In this document: positions 19,238-27,823 of the stretch, piece after piece
Numbering within the stretch: position 1 is the first letter of the stretch
How the letters are laid out: every line of letters begins with the position of its first letter
DNA from: Hymenobacter gummosus
GTDB lineage: Bacteria > Bacteroidota > Bacteroidia > Cytophagales > Hymenobacteraceae
Direction of reading: 5' to 3'
NCBI RefSeq assembly: GCF_003970915.1
Contig: NZ_RXOF01000001.1
Location: forward strand, 248,001-312,000
DNA: 64,000 nucleotides
Notes under the pieces: model-generated
Database searches by the model: none
Told to the model about the DNA's origin: nothing
What the model saw: only the letters and a program-made list of their open reading frames with translations
Made by a program: the position numbers and the translations under genes

Positions 19238-20218
19238 CTAGGCCGTCAGGTGCGGCAGCGGCGCGAAAGACCGCTCAAAAGTCGGTTCCGACCTCGGGGC
19301 CTCCCCGCCCGGCGTGAGCCAGTCGAGCACGGCCATGCGCACGGCAATGCCGTTTTCGACCTGGTTATTAATCAGGCTGCGCTCATAGTCCATCACGGCG
19401 TCGCACAGCTCGACGCCGCGGTTGACCGGGCCGGGGTGCATGATATAAAGGCCGCGCTGGCGGATTTCTGTCAGCCGGTCGTTGGTGATGCCGTAGAGCC
19501 GGTGGTATTCGCGCAGGCTCGGGAAAAACTGCACGTCCTGGCGCTCCATCTGCACGCGGAGCAGGTACACGAAATCGGGCGCCCAGGCCATGGCTTCTTC
19601 GTAGTTGGTGAAGCGACGGATGTTTTCGGGGCCGTACTTGGGCACCAACGAGCCCGGGCCGAGGTAGGCCACGTCGACGCCCAGCTTCTTGAGCAGGGTG
19701 CTGGTGGAGCGCGCCACGCGGGAGTGCAGAATGTCCCCGATGATGAGGACTTTTTTGCCCACCGGGTCGGGGAATTTCTCCTTGATGGTAAAAGCGTCCA
19801 GCAGGGCCTGGGTGGGGTGCGCGTGCGCCCCGTCGCCAGCGTTGATAACCGAGGCCTTGGTGAGGCGGGCAATCATGCCGGGCAGGCCCGAGCGGCCGTG
19901 GCGCACCACGATGTAGTCGGTGCGCATGGCCTGCAGCGTCTCCACCGTCTCACGCACCGATTCGCCCTTGGTGATGGAAGACTGGGCGATGTCGAAGTTC
20001 GTTACCTCGGCGGAGAGGCGCTTGGCCGCTACTTCGAAGGAGGTGTGCGTGCGGGTGCTGGGCTCGTAGAACAGCATGAGCACGGACTTGCCCTCGAGGG
20101 CAGGGACTTTTTTCACCGATTGGGTGAACAGCTCCTTAAAGGACGTGGATTGGTCGAGCAGAAACTCGATTTCCTCGCGGTGAAGGGAAGCAATGTCGAG
20201 CAGGTCTTTACGTGCCAT
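19238..20218 (-). CDS. pyrB: Aspartate carbamoyltransferase catalytic subunit
   Basis: 326 residues. The carbamoyl phosphate motif YEPSTRTHTSFE (STRTH at 54-58), the HPTQALLDAF motif (134-143) and HPGPVNRG near the C-terminus are all present. It condenses carbamoyl phosphate with aspartate in the first committed step of pyrimidine synthesis. No pyrI regulatory subunit is adjacent, as is usual outside enterobacteria. A leader of nearly 400 bases with its own promoter and a terminator-like hairpin precedes the gene, suggesting control by attenuation. The C-terminal tail beyond about 305 is not conserved-looking. Confidence 0.96.
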   Translation of the reverse strand: MARKDLLDIASLHREEIEFLLDQSTSFKELFTQSVKKVPALEGKSVLMLFYEPSTRTHTSFEVAAKRLSAEVTNFDIAQSSITKGESVRETVETLQAMRTDYIVVRHGRSGLPGMIARLTKASVINAGDGAHAHPTQALLDAFTIKEKFPDPVGKKVLIIGDILHSRVARSTSTLLKKLGVDVAYLGPGSLVPKYGPENIRRFTNYEEAMAWAPDFVYLLRVQMERQDVQFFPSLREYHRLYGITNDRLTEIRQRGLYIMHPGPVNRGVELCDAVMDYERSLINNQVENGIAVRMAVLDWLTPGGEAPRSEPTFERSFAPLPHLTA

Positions 20219-20440
20219 ACCGGGGTTGAGGAAAGGTGAGGTCGTTCAGCTAAAACAGACGAGGTGAAGGCTTATCATCCACTGCCCACAACGGAGCAAC
20301 GGGCCGCCGGGGCGGGTCGGGGCGCTGGTAGCCGCAGCCACCGTCGGGGGCGGAGGCGTTGGTGTCCGGCAAGGGGGTGAGCCGGGCGCCGGAGCTATGA
20401 TGCGGCGGCGGGACGGCGGCCGCCGAGCTCAACGGGCATA

Positions 20441-20467
20441 AAAAAACCGTTTCGGAATCCGAAACGG
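20441..20467 (-). terminator. Intrinsic terminator or attenuator in the pyrB leader
   Basis: A nine-base perfect stem (20447-20455 with 20459-20467) and a three-base loop, followed on the minus strand by seven T residues broken only at the end. It lies about 220 bases upstream of pyrB and about 150 bases after the predicted promoter. Confidence 0.75.
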
Positions 20468-20611
20468 CAGCGGGGCAACACCCAGAAAAAACAACGGAAA
20501 TGCCAGAGACAAAATCGGAAAAACCGACGGTGGCGAAGACCTTCCGGTCTGCTCGCGGTTCCTTGCCGAGCAGGGCCCCGCGCTTCAGCAACACGTTTTT
20601 TGGTTGAAGCA
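20441..20611 (-). ncRNA. Candidate structured leader or small RNA upstream of pyrB
   Basis: From a predicted start near 20611 the minus strand forms successive hairpins: GCTTCA...TGAAGC, then GCTCG...CGAGC, then AGACC-GGAA-GGTCT. It ends in the terminator CCGTTTCGG-ATT-CCGAAACGG plus a T-run. The arrangement is that of either a transcription attenuator for pyrB or an independent RNA of about 170 bases. The GGAA-capped hairpin is only loosely like a PyrR binding loop, and no known RNA family could be named. An overlapping open frame (20250-20612) is unlike any protein and probably chance. Confidence 0.5.
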
Positions 20612-20616
20612 CGACG

Positions 20617-20645
20617 CAAAACTACGGCATTGTTGCGCCCGGTAA
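20617..20645 (-). promoter_or_regulatory. Predicted promoter of the pyrB leader
   Basis: TAGTTTTG (20617-20624, minus strand) matches TAnnTTTG exactly. An imperfect upstream box (TTA at 20643-20645) lies 18 bases away. The predicted transcript starts near 20611. Confidence 0.5.
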
Positions 20646-20821
20646 CACATCGTTGATGTTGATTTTTTTTCGCCCCGCTCTTCTCAATGCTTCTTTTTGC
20701 CCCAGCAGGCTAACCGCCGCATCTCTATGCTCCTAAAAACAACAACTCGTATAAACAATTGATTTTCAGAACAAGCTCCGTTATCTATTCCATCTGCCGC
20801 AGTTGGTGGGCCGCCACGCTT

Positions 20822-20866
20822 CAGCCGACTCATTTCCAGCCGGCGCAATGGTATTGAGGTCGGCTG
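20822..20866. other. Short hairpin between the pyrB leader and the IS3 element
   Basis: CAGCCGAC (20822-20829) is repeated in inverted form as GTCGGCTG (20859-20866), giving an eight-base stem with a 29-base loop that contains a second partial pairing. There is no T-tract. Apart from this and the leader RNA, nothing else is seen in the 20219-20889 intergenic stretch. Confidence 0.35.
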
Positions 20867-20902
20867 GTTAGAATGGGGAGGGCATCAGGTGAGGTGGTCT
20901 AG

Positions 20903-21773
20903 CTAAGCCGGACAGAATTGGGACGTTGTTTGAAGCTGAGTTTCGAAGTGGTTTGGGGCAAGGTAGCCGAGGGCGGAATGCCGTCGCTCTGCGTTGTAAT
21001 AGGCGATGTGGTGGCTGATTTCGAGCTTGGCTTCGGCCAAGCCAGGGAAGCTGCCCCCGTCGAGCAGTTCGGCCTTGAAGCGGCTCCAAAACGATTCGGC
21101 GTGGGCGTTGTCGTAGCAGTTGCCGCGCCGGCTCATGCTTTGCACGGCCCCGTGACGGGCCAGCAAGTCCTTGAAGCGCGTGGCCGTGTACTGACTGTCT
21201 TGGTCGGAGTGGACGACGAGCCCGGCCGGCGGGCGGCGCACCACGAGCGCCCGGCGCAAGGCCTCGCTGACCAGGTCCTCGGGCATGGTGTCGCCCGACG
21301 ATTCTGCGTGAGCAGCGGTCCAGCCAGACGGCCAGGCAGAGCCAGCCGCCGCCCTGACGGGGCAGGTAGGTGATGTCGCCCACCCACACCCGGTTCGGGG
21401 CGGTGGGGGCCAGCTGGCCGAGCAAGCGGTTGGGCGCGGCCCGGACAGCGGGGTCGGAATCGGTGGTGCGCGGCACAAAGGAGCGGGGCTGTTGGGCCCG
21501 CAGGCCGTGGGCCTTGAGCACGCGGCGGATGCGCCAGCGGCCCACGGCGTGGCCCTGGGCCTGCACCTCGGCCCGCAGCCGGCGCGTGCCGTAGCGCTGG
21601 CTGTGGTGCGCAAAGGCCTCGCGCACGGCCACTTGCCAGGCCGGCTCGGACACGGGGTGGTCCTGCTGCCGACGCCAGGCGTAGTAGGCGGCCGGGGACA
21701 CGCGCAGCACCCGGCAAAGCTGGCGCACGGGCACCTGTGCCCGACGCTGGGCGATGTGGCGGTAGGTGCTCAC
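20903..21773 (-). pseudogene. IS3-family transposase OrfB, frameshifted
   Basis: The first part (from the GTG at 21773) carries the HTH_21 region and the first catalytic Asp in PNRVWVGDITYLP. After LDRCSRRIVG the frame is lost near 21300. It resumes in the next frame with DTMPEDLVSEALRRAL, the second Asp in VVHSDQDSQYTA, and the catalytic Glu in GNCYDNAHAESFWSRFKAELL. One extra base or two missing bases separate the halves. The natural programmed frameshift of IS3 elements sits between orfA and orfB, not here, so this is a real lesion (or a sequencing error). The start overlaps the orfA stop as GTGA. Confidence 0.85.
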
Positions 21774-22072
21774 CGGGTCGGTTGGCCGAAGATGACCAAG
21801 GCTTTTTTTAAAATATCAAGCTCCTGCTCGGCCCGTTTCAACCGGGCCCGCAGGGCGCGCACCTCCGGGTCACGCGCCACTTCTTCACTGCCCACCTCGG
21901 CCACGAGTTGGGCTTGCTGCCAGCGGTAGAGCAGCTTGGGGCTAATGCCCAACTGCCGGGCCGCGGCTTGCGTGCTGCAGCTCTCGCTGGCCAGGCGCAG
22001 GGCCTCGGCTTTAAATGCCTCGTCGTACTTGCGCCGTTTGTCGGGCGACGCCCCGCTGGGTTTGATTGCCAT
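21770..22072 (-). CDS. IS3-family transposase OrfA
   Basis: 100 residues with an N-terminal helix-turn-helix (about 12-50, KYDEAFKAEALRLASES then AARQLGISPKLLYRWQ) and a C-terminal leucine-zipper coiled coil (RALRARLKRAEQELDILKKAL). It binds the element's ends and, fused to OrfB by frameshifting, forms the transposase. It ends four bases into orfB (21770-21773). Confidence 0.9.
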   Translation of the reverse strand: MAIKPSGASPDKRRKYDEAFKAEALRLASESCSTQAAARQLGISPKLLYRWQQAQLVAEVGSEEVARDPEVRALRARLKRAEQELDILKKALVIFGQPTR

Positions 22073-22131
22073 AACAGAAGAAAGATACGTCCTGCTTCTG
22101 TCCGTCTCGCCTAGACCACCTCAGTGAATGA

Positions 22132-25100
22132 CTTTCAATTCCACCTGGTCCGATTGAGGGGTGTACCTGGTTGAGCACGCTGTAGCTGCCTAACCATCTT
22201 TCAATTCCACCTGGTCCGATTGAGGGGGCGAAGTTCCCGAAGCTGCCCGTTGTGGTAGTGGACTTTCAATTCCACCTGGTCCGATTGAGGGATACCTTCA
22301 CGCCGGCCATATCTACAAGGCTTTTCGCTTTCAATTCCACCTGGTCCGATTGAGGGACTCGGAGGGGGTGGATTGATTGCTACCGTCAGACCTTTCAATT
22401 CCACCTGGTCCGATTGAGGGCCGGGTGTTGGCGAAAGCTGCCGACGACGACTATTTCTTTCAATTCCACCTGGTCCGATTGAGGGACCTCGGCCCCGAGC
22501 GTGTCGGTGGCGGCCGTCAGCCTTTCAATTCCACCTGGTCCGATTGAGGGCAGGTCGCTGTCGCTGCACAGCAGCTTGGTGGAGACCTTTCAATTCCACC
22601 TGGTCCGATTGAGGGGTAGGCGCTGGACGTGTGCGCGGTCGTGGTGGCGGCCTTCCAATTCCACCTGGTCCGATTGAGGGGTCAAATTCCAGAATCACCG
22701 GCTCGTCTTTGAGCGTCTTTCAATTCCACCTGGTCCGATTGAGGGCTGCCCCTGTACGTGGTGTACTCCCCCGGCATGGTCTTTCAATTCCACCTGGTCC
22801 GATTGAGGGGAGTACGCCACGGCCGGCCGCTACACCGTGAAGGCCTTTCAATTCCACCTGGTCCGATTGAGGGTCTTTCACGCCCAGGGCTTCGAGTGCG
22901 CCCTGCACCCTTTCAATTCCACCTGGTCCGATTGAGGGGTGCACGCCAACACCGGCGCCGACTGGGTGAACGACATCTTTCAATTCCACCTGGTCCGATT
23001 GAGGGATGCTTTACGCTGGCCGCCTCGTTCTTTGACGTATTCTTTCAATTCCACCTGGTCCGATTGAGGGCGGCCTGACGGGCAAGGACGCGGAGAAGGA
23101 GGACGCCTTTCAATTCCACCTGGTCCGATTGAGGGCCCTGAACGTTGATATGACCGAGCTGGATAGCATGTCTTTCAATTCCACCTGGTCCGATTGAGGG
23201 GGGAATCTCCGCCGCCTTGTTTACCCAGCGGTCGGCCTTTCAATTCCACCTGGTCCGATTGAGGGCGTCATGCCGTTCCTGGATTGCGCCCTCACCATGC
23301 TCTTTCAATTCCACCTGGTCCGATTGAGGGGACCGGCCCGGCGGGCTCCGGCAAAACTACCGCTATCTTTCAATTCCACCTGGTCCGATTGAGGGCCTCG
23401 TTGCCCAGCGCTTCGAGCTGCGCCACGGTGAACTTTCAATTCCACCTGGTCCGATTGAGGGTTCGGAGCATGAATGTATGCTTCCTGGATATCGACGCTT
23501 TCAATTCCACCTGGTCCGATTGAGGGAGTCGATGGCATTACCTACCGCGACCTGCGCAAGGACTTTCAATTCCACCTGGTCCGATTGAGTGCCGTTTAGC
23601 TCCGTGCGCCGGCTGCTTTTCCAATGCCCTTTCAATTCCACCTGGTCCGATTGAGGGTTGCTGCTCCGATTGGCACAATATTTTTATTGTGTTCCTTTCA
23701 ATTCCACCTGGTCCGATTGAGGGCCCCTACCCCGGGCGGGATATACTGATTAGCCAGCCTTTCAATTCCACCTGGTCCGATTGAGGGCAGGCGGCAGGCC
23801 CAGGCCGTTGGCCCGGTGATACTCTTTCAATTCCACCTGGTCCGATTGAGGGCGCCGGAGCTGGTAAAATCGGAAGCGGAACGCCGCTCTTTCAATTCCA
23901 CCTGGTCCGATTGAGGGGTACCCGTCCGGAAGGCTATCGGCGCGATGCTCTCCTTTCAATTCCACCTGGTCCGATTGAGGGGCGCCCGTAAGATCATCAC
24001 GGCCGAAACGTATACCCTTTCAATTCCACCTGGTCCGATTGAGGGCCGGGCCGAGCGCGCCGCCGCGCAGCACGAATACCACTTTCAATTCCACCTGGTC
24101 CGATTGAGGGGGCGTTCCCGGCTACGTTCTCGGGTGGCCCTGGCGACTTTCAATTCCACCTGGTCCGATTGAGGGAACCCAGGCCCGATATCTCGAACCG
24201 CGGATTTACCCCTTTCAATTCCACCTGGTCCGATTGAGGGGGCCGCGGTCGAGGAGTTTTACCGCGCAAATTTTTCTTTCAATTCCACCTGGTCCGATTG
24301 AGGGTCGGCGGCATTGTCAAAGCTGCTGAACCGATTGTGAACTTTCAATTCCACCTGGTCCGATTGAGGGAAAATCGACCTTTCCGACCTCAATACCCAA
24401 ATCTTTCTTTCAATTCCACCTGGTCCGATTGAGGGGAGTAGAACTCGCTGGCGCGGAAGTTCTCGGAAAGCCTTTCAATTCCACCTGGTCCGATTGAGGG
24501 GGGTGCGCCCATTTACGTGTTCCACGCCGATACCGACTTTCAATTCCACCTGGTCCGATTGAGGGTCGCGCACCAGGCGCTGCTCGGTGTGCCACTCCAG
24601 GCTTTCAATTCCACCTGGTCCGATTGAGGGGTGTCCTTTCCGCCCGAGGCAGGCCGCGGCAATTTCCTTTCAATTCCACCTGGTCCGATTGAGGGTGGTG
24701 TACTGCTGCCCCGGCTCGTAGCCTGGCCCGACTTTCAATTCCACCTGGTCCGATTGAGGGTGGAGCTAGACAAGGCCAACGGCGTGCTGGACCAGTCTTT
24801 CAATTCCACCTGGTCCGATTGAGGGCTGCGCACCTCCAGGCCGCCCTCGGTCTTCCAGCCCACTTTCAATTCCACCTGGTCCGATTGAGGGCTGCTCCTT
24901 CTCCTGGCAATTTTGCCCTTCCTCGTCTTTCAATTCCACCTGGTCCGATTGAGGGGCGGGCGCTCATTGGCGGCGGAGCGGGCCGCAGCTTCTTTCAATT
25001 CCACCTGGTCCGATTGAGGGAAGCTGGCCCTAACGAACCCCGAACTTTTCGAACCTCTTTCAATTCCACCTGGTCCGATTGAGGGCCAGCTACTGCTTTC

Positions 25101-25670
25101 GGCGGACCAGCTTACGCTTCTCTTTCAATTCCACCTGGTCCGATTGAGGGGCCCAGAAGTCGGCCGGAAGTCGTCGACGTTCTTTACTTTCAATTCCACC
25201 TGGTCCGATTGAGGGGCGGTCCAGGACTAGCTTACCGAAGCGGATACCGCTCTTTCAATTCCACCTGGTCCGATTGAGGGACCCGCCCCGCATAGAGTCC
25301 GCCCCGGCCCAGCGCCCTTTCAATTCCACCTGGTCCGATTGAGGGGGCGTCAGCGGCGCGGCCGTCAGCCAGTTCGAGCGTCTTTCAATTCCACCTGGTC
25401 CGATTGAGGGTTCCCCCATCGGGGAACGGGACAGCCGCCGCCCCGTCTTTCAATTCCACCTGGTCCGATTGAGGGTTCCCGCTGCTTGCCGTCAATCACG
25501 TAGCCTGTCGGCTTTCAATTCCACCTGGTCCGATTGAGGGACGACGCCTCGGCCGTGTGCCAGGTGGACCTGCCCGCTTTCAATTCCACCTGGTCCGATT
25601 GAGGGCAAAGGCCTTTTCGGCCTTACGAATTTTCGATACCACTTTCAATTCCACCTGGTCCGATTGAGGG
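22132..25670 (-). CRISPR. CRISPR array, 55 repeats of 29 bp and 54 spacers
   Basis: A 29-bp repeat recurs every 64-67 bases, giving spacers of 35-38 bases. On the plus strand it starts CTTTCAATTCC and ends CGATTGAGGG. On the minus strand it therefore starts CCCTCAATCGG and ends GGAATTGAAAG, the usual ATTGAAAN 3' end that yields the crRNA 5' handle. The array is thus transcribed on the minus strand in the same direction as the cas genes, with the leader at the 25.7 kb end. Two repeats are altered: at 22652 (CTTCC for CTTTC) and at 23563 (ends GAGTG). The distal repeat at 22132 is perfect. Apparent open frames across the array are artefacts. Confidence 0.98.
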
Positions 25671-25865
25671 CCGTTACAAAAAGCGGCTCCGGATGATCAA
25701 AACTACTATTTCACCGCCAAAGTCTCGAGCCAAAGTCGTCGATTACTAATACCATGATTTCCCCCAGGCAGCGACGACCATTGATAATCAGATTCTTGGG
25801 AATAAACCTTCTGCTTTTCAACAGATAAAGGGCCACCTAGGAGCAACAGCGACGACTCATGCCGT
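25671..25865 (-). promoter_or_regulatory. CRISPR leader with predicted array promoter
   Basis: This 195-base region between cas2 and the first repeat is lower in GC than its surroundings. On the minus strand it has TAGTTTTG (25698-25705), an exact TAnnTTTG box about 28 bases before the first repeat, so transcription would start very close to the array. Two direct copies of GACTTTGGC (25716-25724 and 25729-25737) lie 4 bases apart just upstream. A second pair, built on CAGCGACGAC, occurs near 25773 and 25846. Such leader repeats could guide spacer integration (inference). Confidence 0.6.
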
Positions 25866-26129
25866 TTACAAAAAGGTATCCAGCCGGTTCCGCTCTTGGC
25901 CGACCACTTGCTTCTCCAGCCAGTGCTGACTGCGGCTTTTGAAGATCAGCACGCTGTCCTCGTCCAGGTCGAGGAAGCCGTGCGCGTTGGCCAACAGCTC
26001 TTTCAGCTTTACCTCTGTAATATCGCCTTCGAAGACCGAGTTCTGAATCCAATTCAGGTAGCGGCGACAGAGCTTGAGCATCTTGCCCACGCGCGCCTGT
26101 TTCACATCATAGACCAACAACACGTACAT
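25866..26129 (-). CDS. cas2: CRISPR-associated endoribonuclease-fold protein Cas2
   Basis: 87 residues with the ferredoxin-like fold start MYVLLVYDVKQARVGKMLKLCRRYL, including the conserved Asp8 after the first strand, and SVFEGDITEVKLKEL. Cas2 dimers bridge two Cas1 dimers in the spacer integration complex. It starts one base after the cas1 stop codon and is the last gene before the array leader. Confidence 0.96.
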   Translation of the reverse strand: MYVLLVYDVKQARVGKMLKLCRRYLNWIQNSVFEGDITEVKLKELLANAHGFLDLDEDSVLIFKSRSQHWLEKQVVGQERNRLDTFL

Positions 26130-26130
26130 C

Positions 26131-27138
26131 TTACCACCACGCTTTAAAGGGCTTGTACTCCTCCATCTGCATCAGGTGCTTCGTGAGCTTGTAGCATTCC
26201 AGCTTGAGCAGGTGCTGGTAACTGACGCTGCGTTTGAGCGAGCGGTGCTGGATGGTTTCCTTCAACCGCTCCTCAAACACGCGCACCACCGTCTTGCGGG
26301 CGGATTCCTTGAGCACACACCGGTCCAGTTCCTGCACAAAGTCCCGCGACTGAATTTCTTTTTTGTTGAGCACGCGGAAGATCAGGCGGTCCACCAGCAG
26401 CGGTTTGAACACCTCGGCCAAGTCCAGCGCCAGCGAAAAGCGGCGGGTGCCTGGTTCATGCAGAAAGCTGATGGTGGGGTTCAGCTGGGTGTGGTAGATC
26501 TGCGAGAGGCAAGCCGCGTAGCAAAGCATGTTGCCAAACGACAGGAGGGCGTTCAGCTCGTTTTGCGGCGGCTGGGTGGTACGCGTCCCGAAGTGGTACT
26601 CGGCCGGTACAAGGCGGTCGAAGGCCCCGTAATAGACCTGCCGGATGTTGCCCTCCAGACCCATCAACTCGTCGACGGCGCCGGCGAAGGGCAGCGCGGC
26701 CACGTAGCCGTCGATCTGGTCGATTTCGGTTGCCACGTCGCGGCCGCGGCTCTGGTAGTAGCGCAGGTTCTTGAGCAGGTTGAAGGCCGAGCCCTCCACG
26801 AACTTGCGGGCCAGGGCCAGGCGCTTCAAGCGGGAGGTGTAGTGCTGGGTCTGCTGTACCTGCAGCTTGCCGGCCAGCAAGTATTCTTTGGCCATAAACG
26901 AGCCGGTATAGTGCTCGTAATAGTCGAAGAAGTGCACCGAGACGCCGTTCTTGCCCAGAAAATTGTAGAGGGCGGAGTTGGCATCGAGCGAGCCGAACAC
27001 GTAGAGGTCGGCCACATCTTCGATGGGCAGATACTTCACCTGCTCGGGCAGGCCTTGCTCGTCGTAAGCCGTGTACTGCAGGGTGTTGTCCTTGCGGCTC
27101 AGCCGGCCGGGGTTGAACAGGTAGTAGGTTTTCCGCAT
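26131..27138 (-). CDS. cas1: CRISPR integrase Cas1
   Basis: 335 residues, the usual length for type I-B Cas1. The metal-binding residues are visible as Glu162 (LEGNIRQVYYG), His227 (SFLHEPGTRRFS) and Asp239/Glu242 (LALDLAEVFKP). The N-terminal beta domain begins TYYLFNPGRLSRKDNTL. It catalyses integration of new spacers at the leader end of the array together with Cas2. It lies 131 bases after cas4 and one base before cas2. All catalytic residues are intact, so adaptation should be functional. Confidence 0.97.
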   Translation of the reverse strand: MRKTYYLFNPGRLSRKDNTLQYTAYDEQGLPEQVKYLPIEDVADLYVFGSLDANSALYNFLGKNGVSVHFFDYYEHYTGSFMAKEYLLAGKLQVQQTQHYTSRLKRLALARKFVEGSAFNLLKNLRYYQSRGRDVATEIDQIDGYVAALPFAGAVDELMGLEGNIRQVYYGAFDRLVPAEYHFGTRTTQPPQNELNALLSFGNMLCYAACLSQIYHTQLNPTISFLHEPGTRRFSLALDLAEVFKPLLVDRLIFRVLNKKEIQSRDFVQELDRCVLKESARKTVVRVFEERLKETIQHRSLKRSVSYQHLLKLECYKLTKHLMQMEEYKPFKAWW

Positions 27139-27269
27139 CAGCGCACGGGTGTAGATGAATGAATCAGCTTATGCTATTCCCCAACCGCGGGTAGATGCCG
27201 GAAGCACTTGCCAGCCAGCGGTACCAGCGGCGAGGATTCTCAGGCAGCTAACTGCCCGTGCCGCGCAGC

Positions 27270-27773
27270 TCATTCCCCCACGTAGCAGAACTCGTAGTAG
27301 CTGCACTGCTTGCAGAGGGGCTTGTTGATGACGGGTGGGCATACTTCCTGCTCCACGATTCCCGCAATGGCCGCTTCCCACTGCGGAATAGCGGCCCGAT
27401 CCGCCTCGGTCAGCACCACGGTCTGGGTCTGGCGGAGCTTGGGATACTCCAGCAGCCCGGTAGGTTCCGGCACGCCGTGCCGCTCCAGCACCAGCAGGTA
27501 ATATTGGAGTTGCGCCACGCTGGCCTGCTCCAGCTTGTTGCTGCGCTTGATTTCGTGCACGACCCGGTCGTGCGGGTCATAAAAATCAATCCGGATGCCG
27601 TCGAGCTGAATTTCGCGGTAGCGGGTCGCCCGCTGCGGGTAGGCCGTCTGGTGCAGCAGGGTGCCGTCGGCCACGTTCGCGTGCGTGTGCTGAAAGCTGA
27701 TGCCGTGGTGAAACAGCCACAGCTTGCGGTGGCAGATATGGTAGTAGTTGACGTGCTTGCCGGTCAGGTGCAT
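27270..27773 (-). CDS. cas4: CRISPR-associated exonuclease Cas4
   Basis: 167 residues. The iron-sulphur cysteines are Cys14 (HICHRKLWLF) and the C-terminal cluster with CKQCSYYEFC. The RecB-type nuclease core shows an Asp in the DGIRIDFYD region and the Glu-x-Lys of VVHEIKRSNK, followed by QLQYYLLVLE. Cas4 trims and orients prespacers by their PAM. It is separated from cas7 by a hairpin followed by a T-run, making it the first gene of the adaptation block cas4-cas1-cas2. Confidence 0.95.
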   Translation of the reverse strand: MHLTGKHVNYYHICHRKLWLFHHGISFQHTHANVADGTLLHQTAYPQRATRYREIQLDGIRIDFYDPHDRVVHEIKRSNKLEQASVAQLQYYLLVLERHGVPEPTGLLEYPKLRQTQTVVLTEADRAAIPQWEAAIAGIVEQEVCPPVINKPLCKQCSYYEFCYVGE

Positions 27774-27780
27774 GGCCTAC

Positions 27781-27815
27781 AAAAACTATCAGAGCCGCCT
27801 TACGGGACGGCTCTG
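27781..27815 (-). terminator. Terminator-like hairpin between cas7 and cas4
   Basis: CAGAGCCG (27790-27797) pairs with CGGCTCTG (27808-27815). On the minus strand the hairpin is followed by ATAGTTTTTG, so five T residues occur 4 bases after the stem. It lies in the 50-base gap between the cas7 stop and cas4 start and may act as a partial terminator. The same T-run lies in TAGTTTTTG, one base longer than a TAnnTTTG box, so an internal promoter is an alternative. Confidence 0.5.
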
Positions 27816-27823
27816 ACAAGCGC

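Larger units (their letters stand above)
20890..22123 (-). mobile_element. IS3-family insertion sequence
   Basis: 1,234 bases bounded by imperfect inverted repeats of about 27 bases beginning TGAGGTGGTCTAG (20890 on the plus strand; the right end reads CTAGACCACCTCA to 22123). It contains orfA and a frameshifted orfB. No matching 3-4-base target duplication is seen at the two ends (CAGG on the left, GTGA on the right). The right end is 8 bases from the first CRISPR repeat. The element is probably inactive by itself because orfB is broken. Confidence 0.85.

Noticed and set aside
20441-20611. 6S RNA, SRP RNA or RNase P RNA as the identity of the pyrB leader RNA
   Set aside because: None of the hallmark motifs (central bubble of 6S, SRP GGAA-domain loops, RNase P GAGGAAAGUC core) was found.
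20250-20612. A 120-residue open frame in the pyrB leader as a leader peptide gene
   Set aside because: It starts right at the predicted transcript start, has no recognisable motif and overlaps RNA hairpins. No run of regulatory codons was seen.
21283-21320. Programmed frameshift in IS3 orfB
   Set aside because: IS3 elements shift at the orfA/orfB junction; the break here is inside the integrase core with no slippery A-tract.
22132-25670. Many short open frames across the CRISPR array sharing the word FQFHLVRLR or SIGPGGIE
   Set aside because: They are translations of the CRISPR repeat in different frames, not genes.
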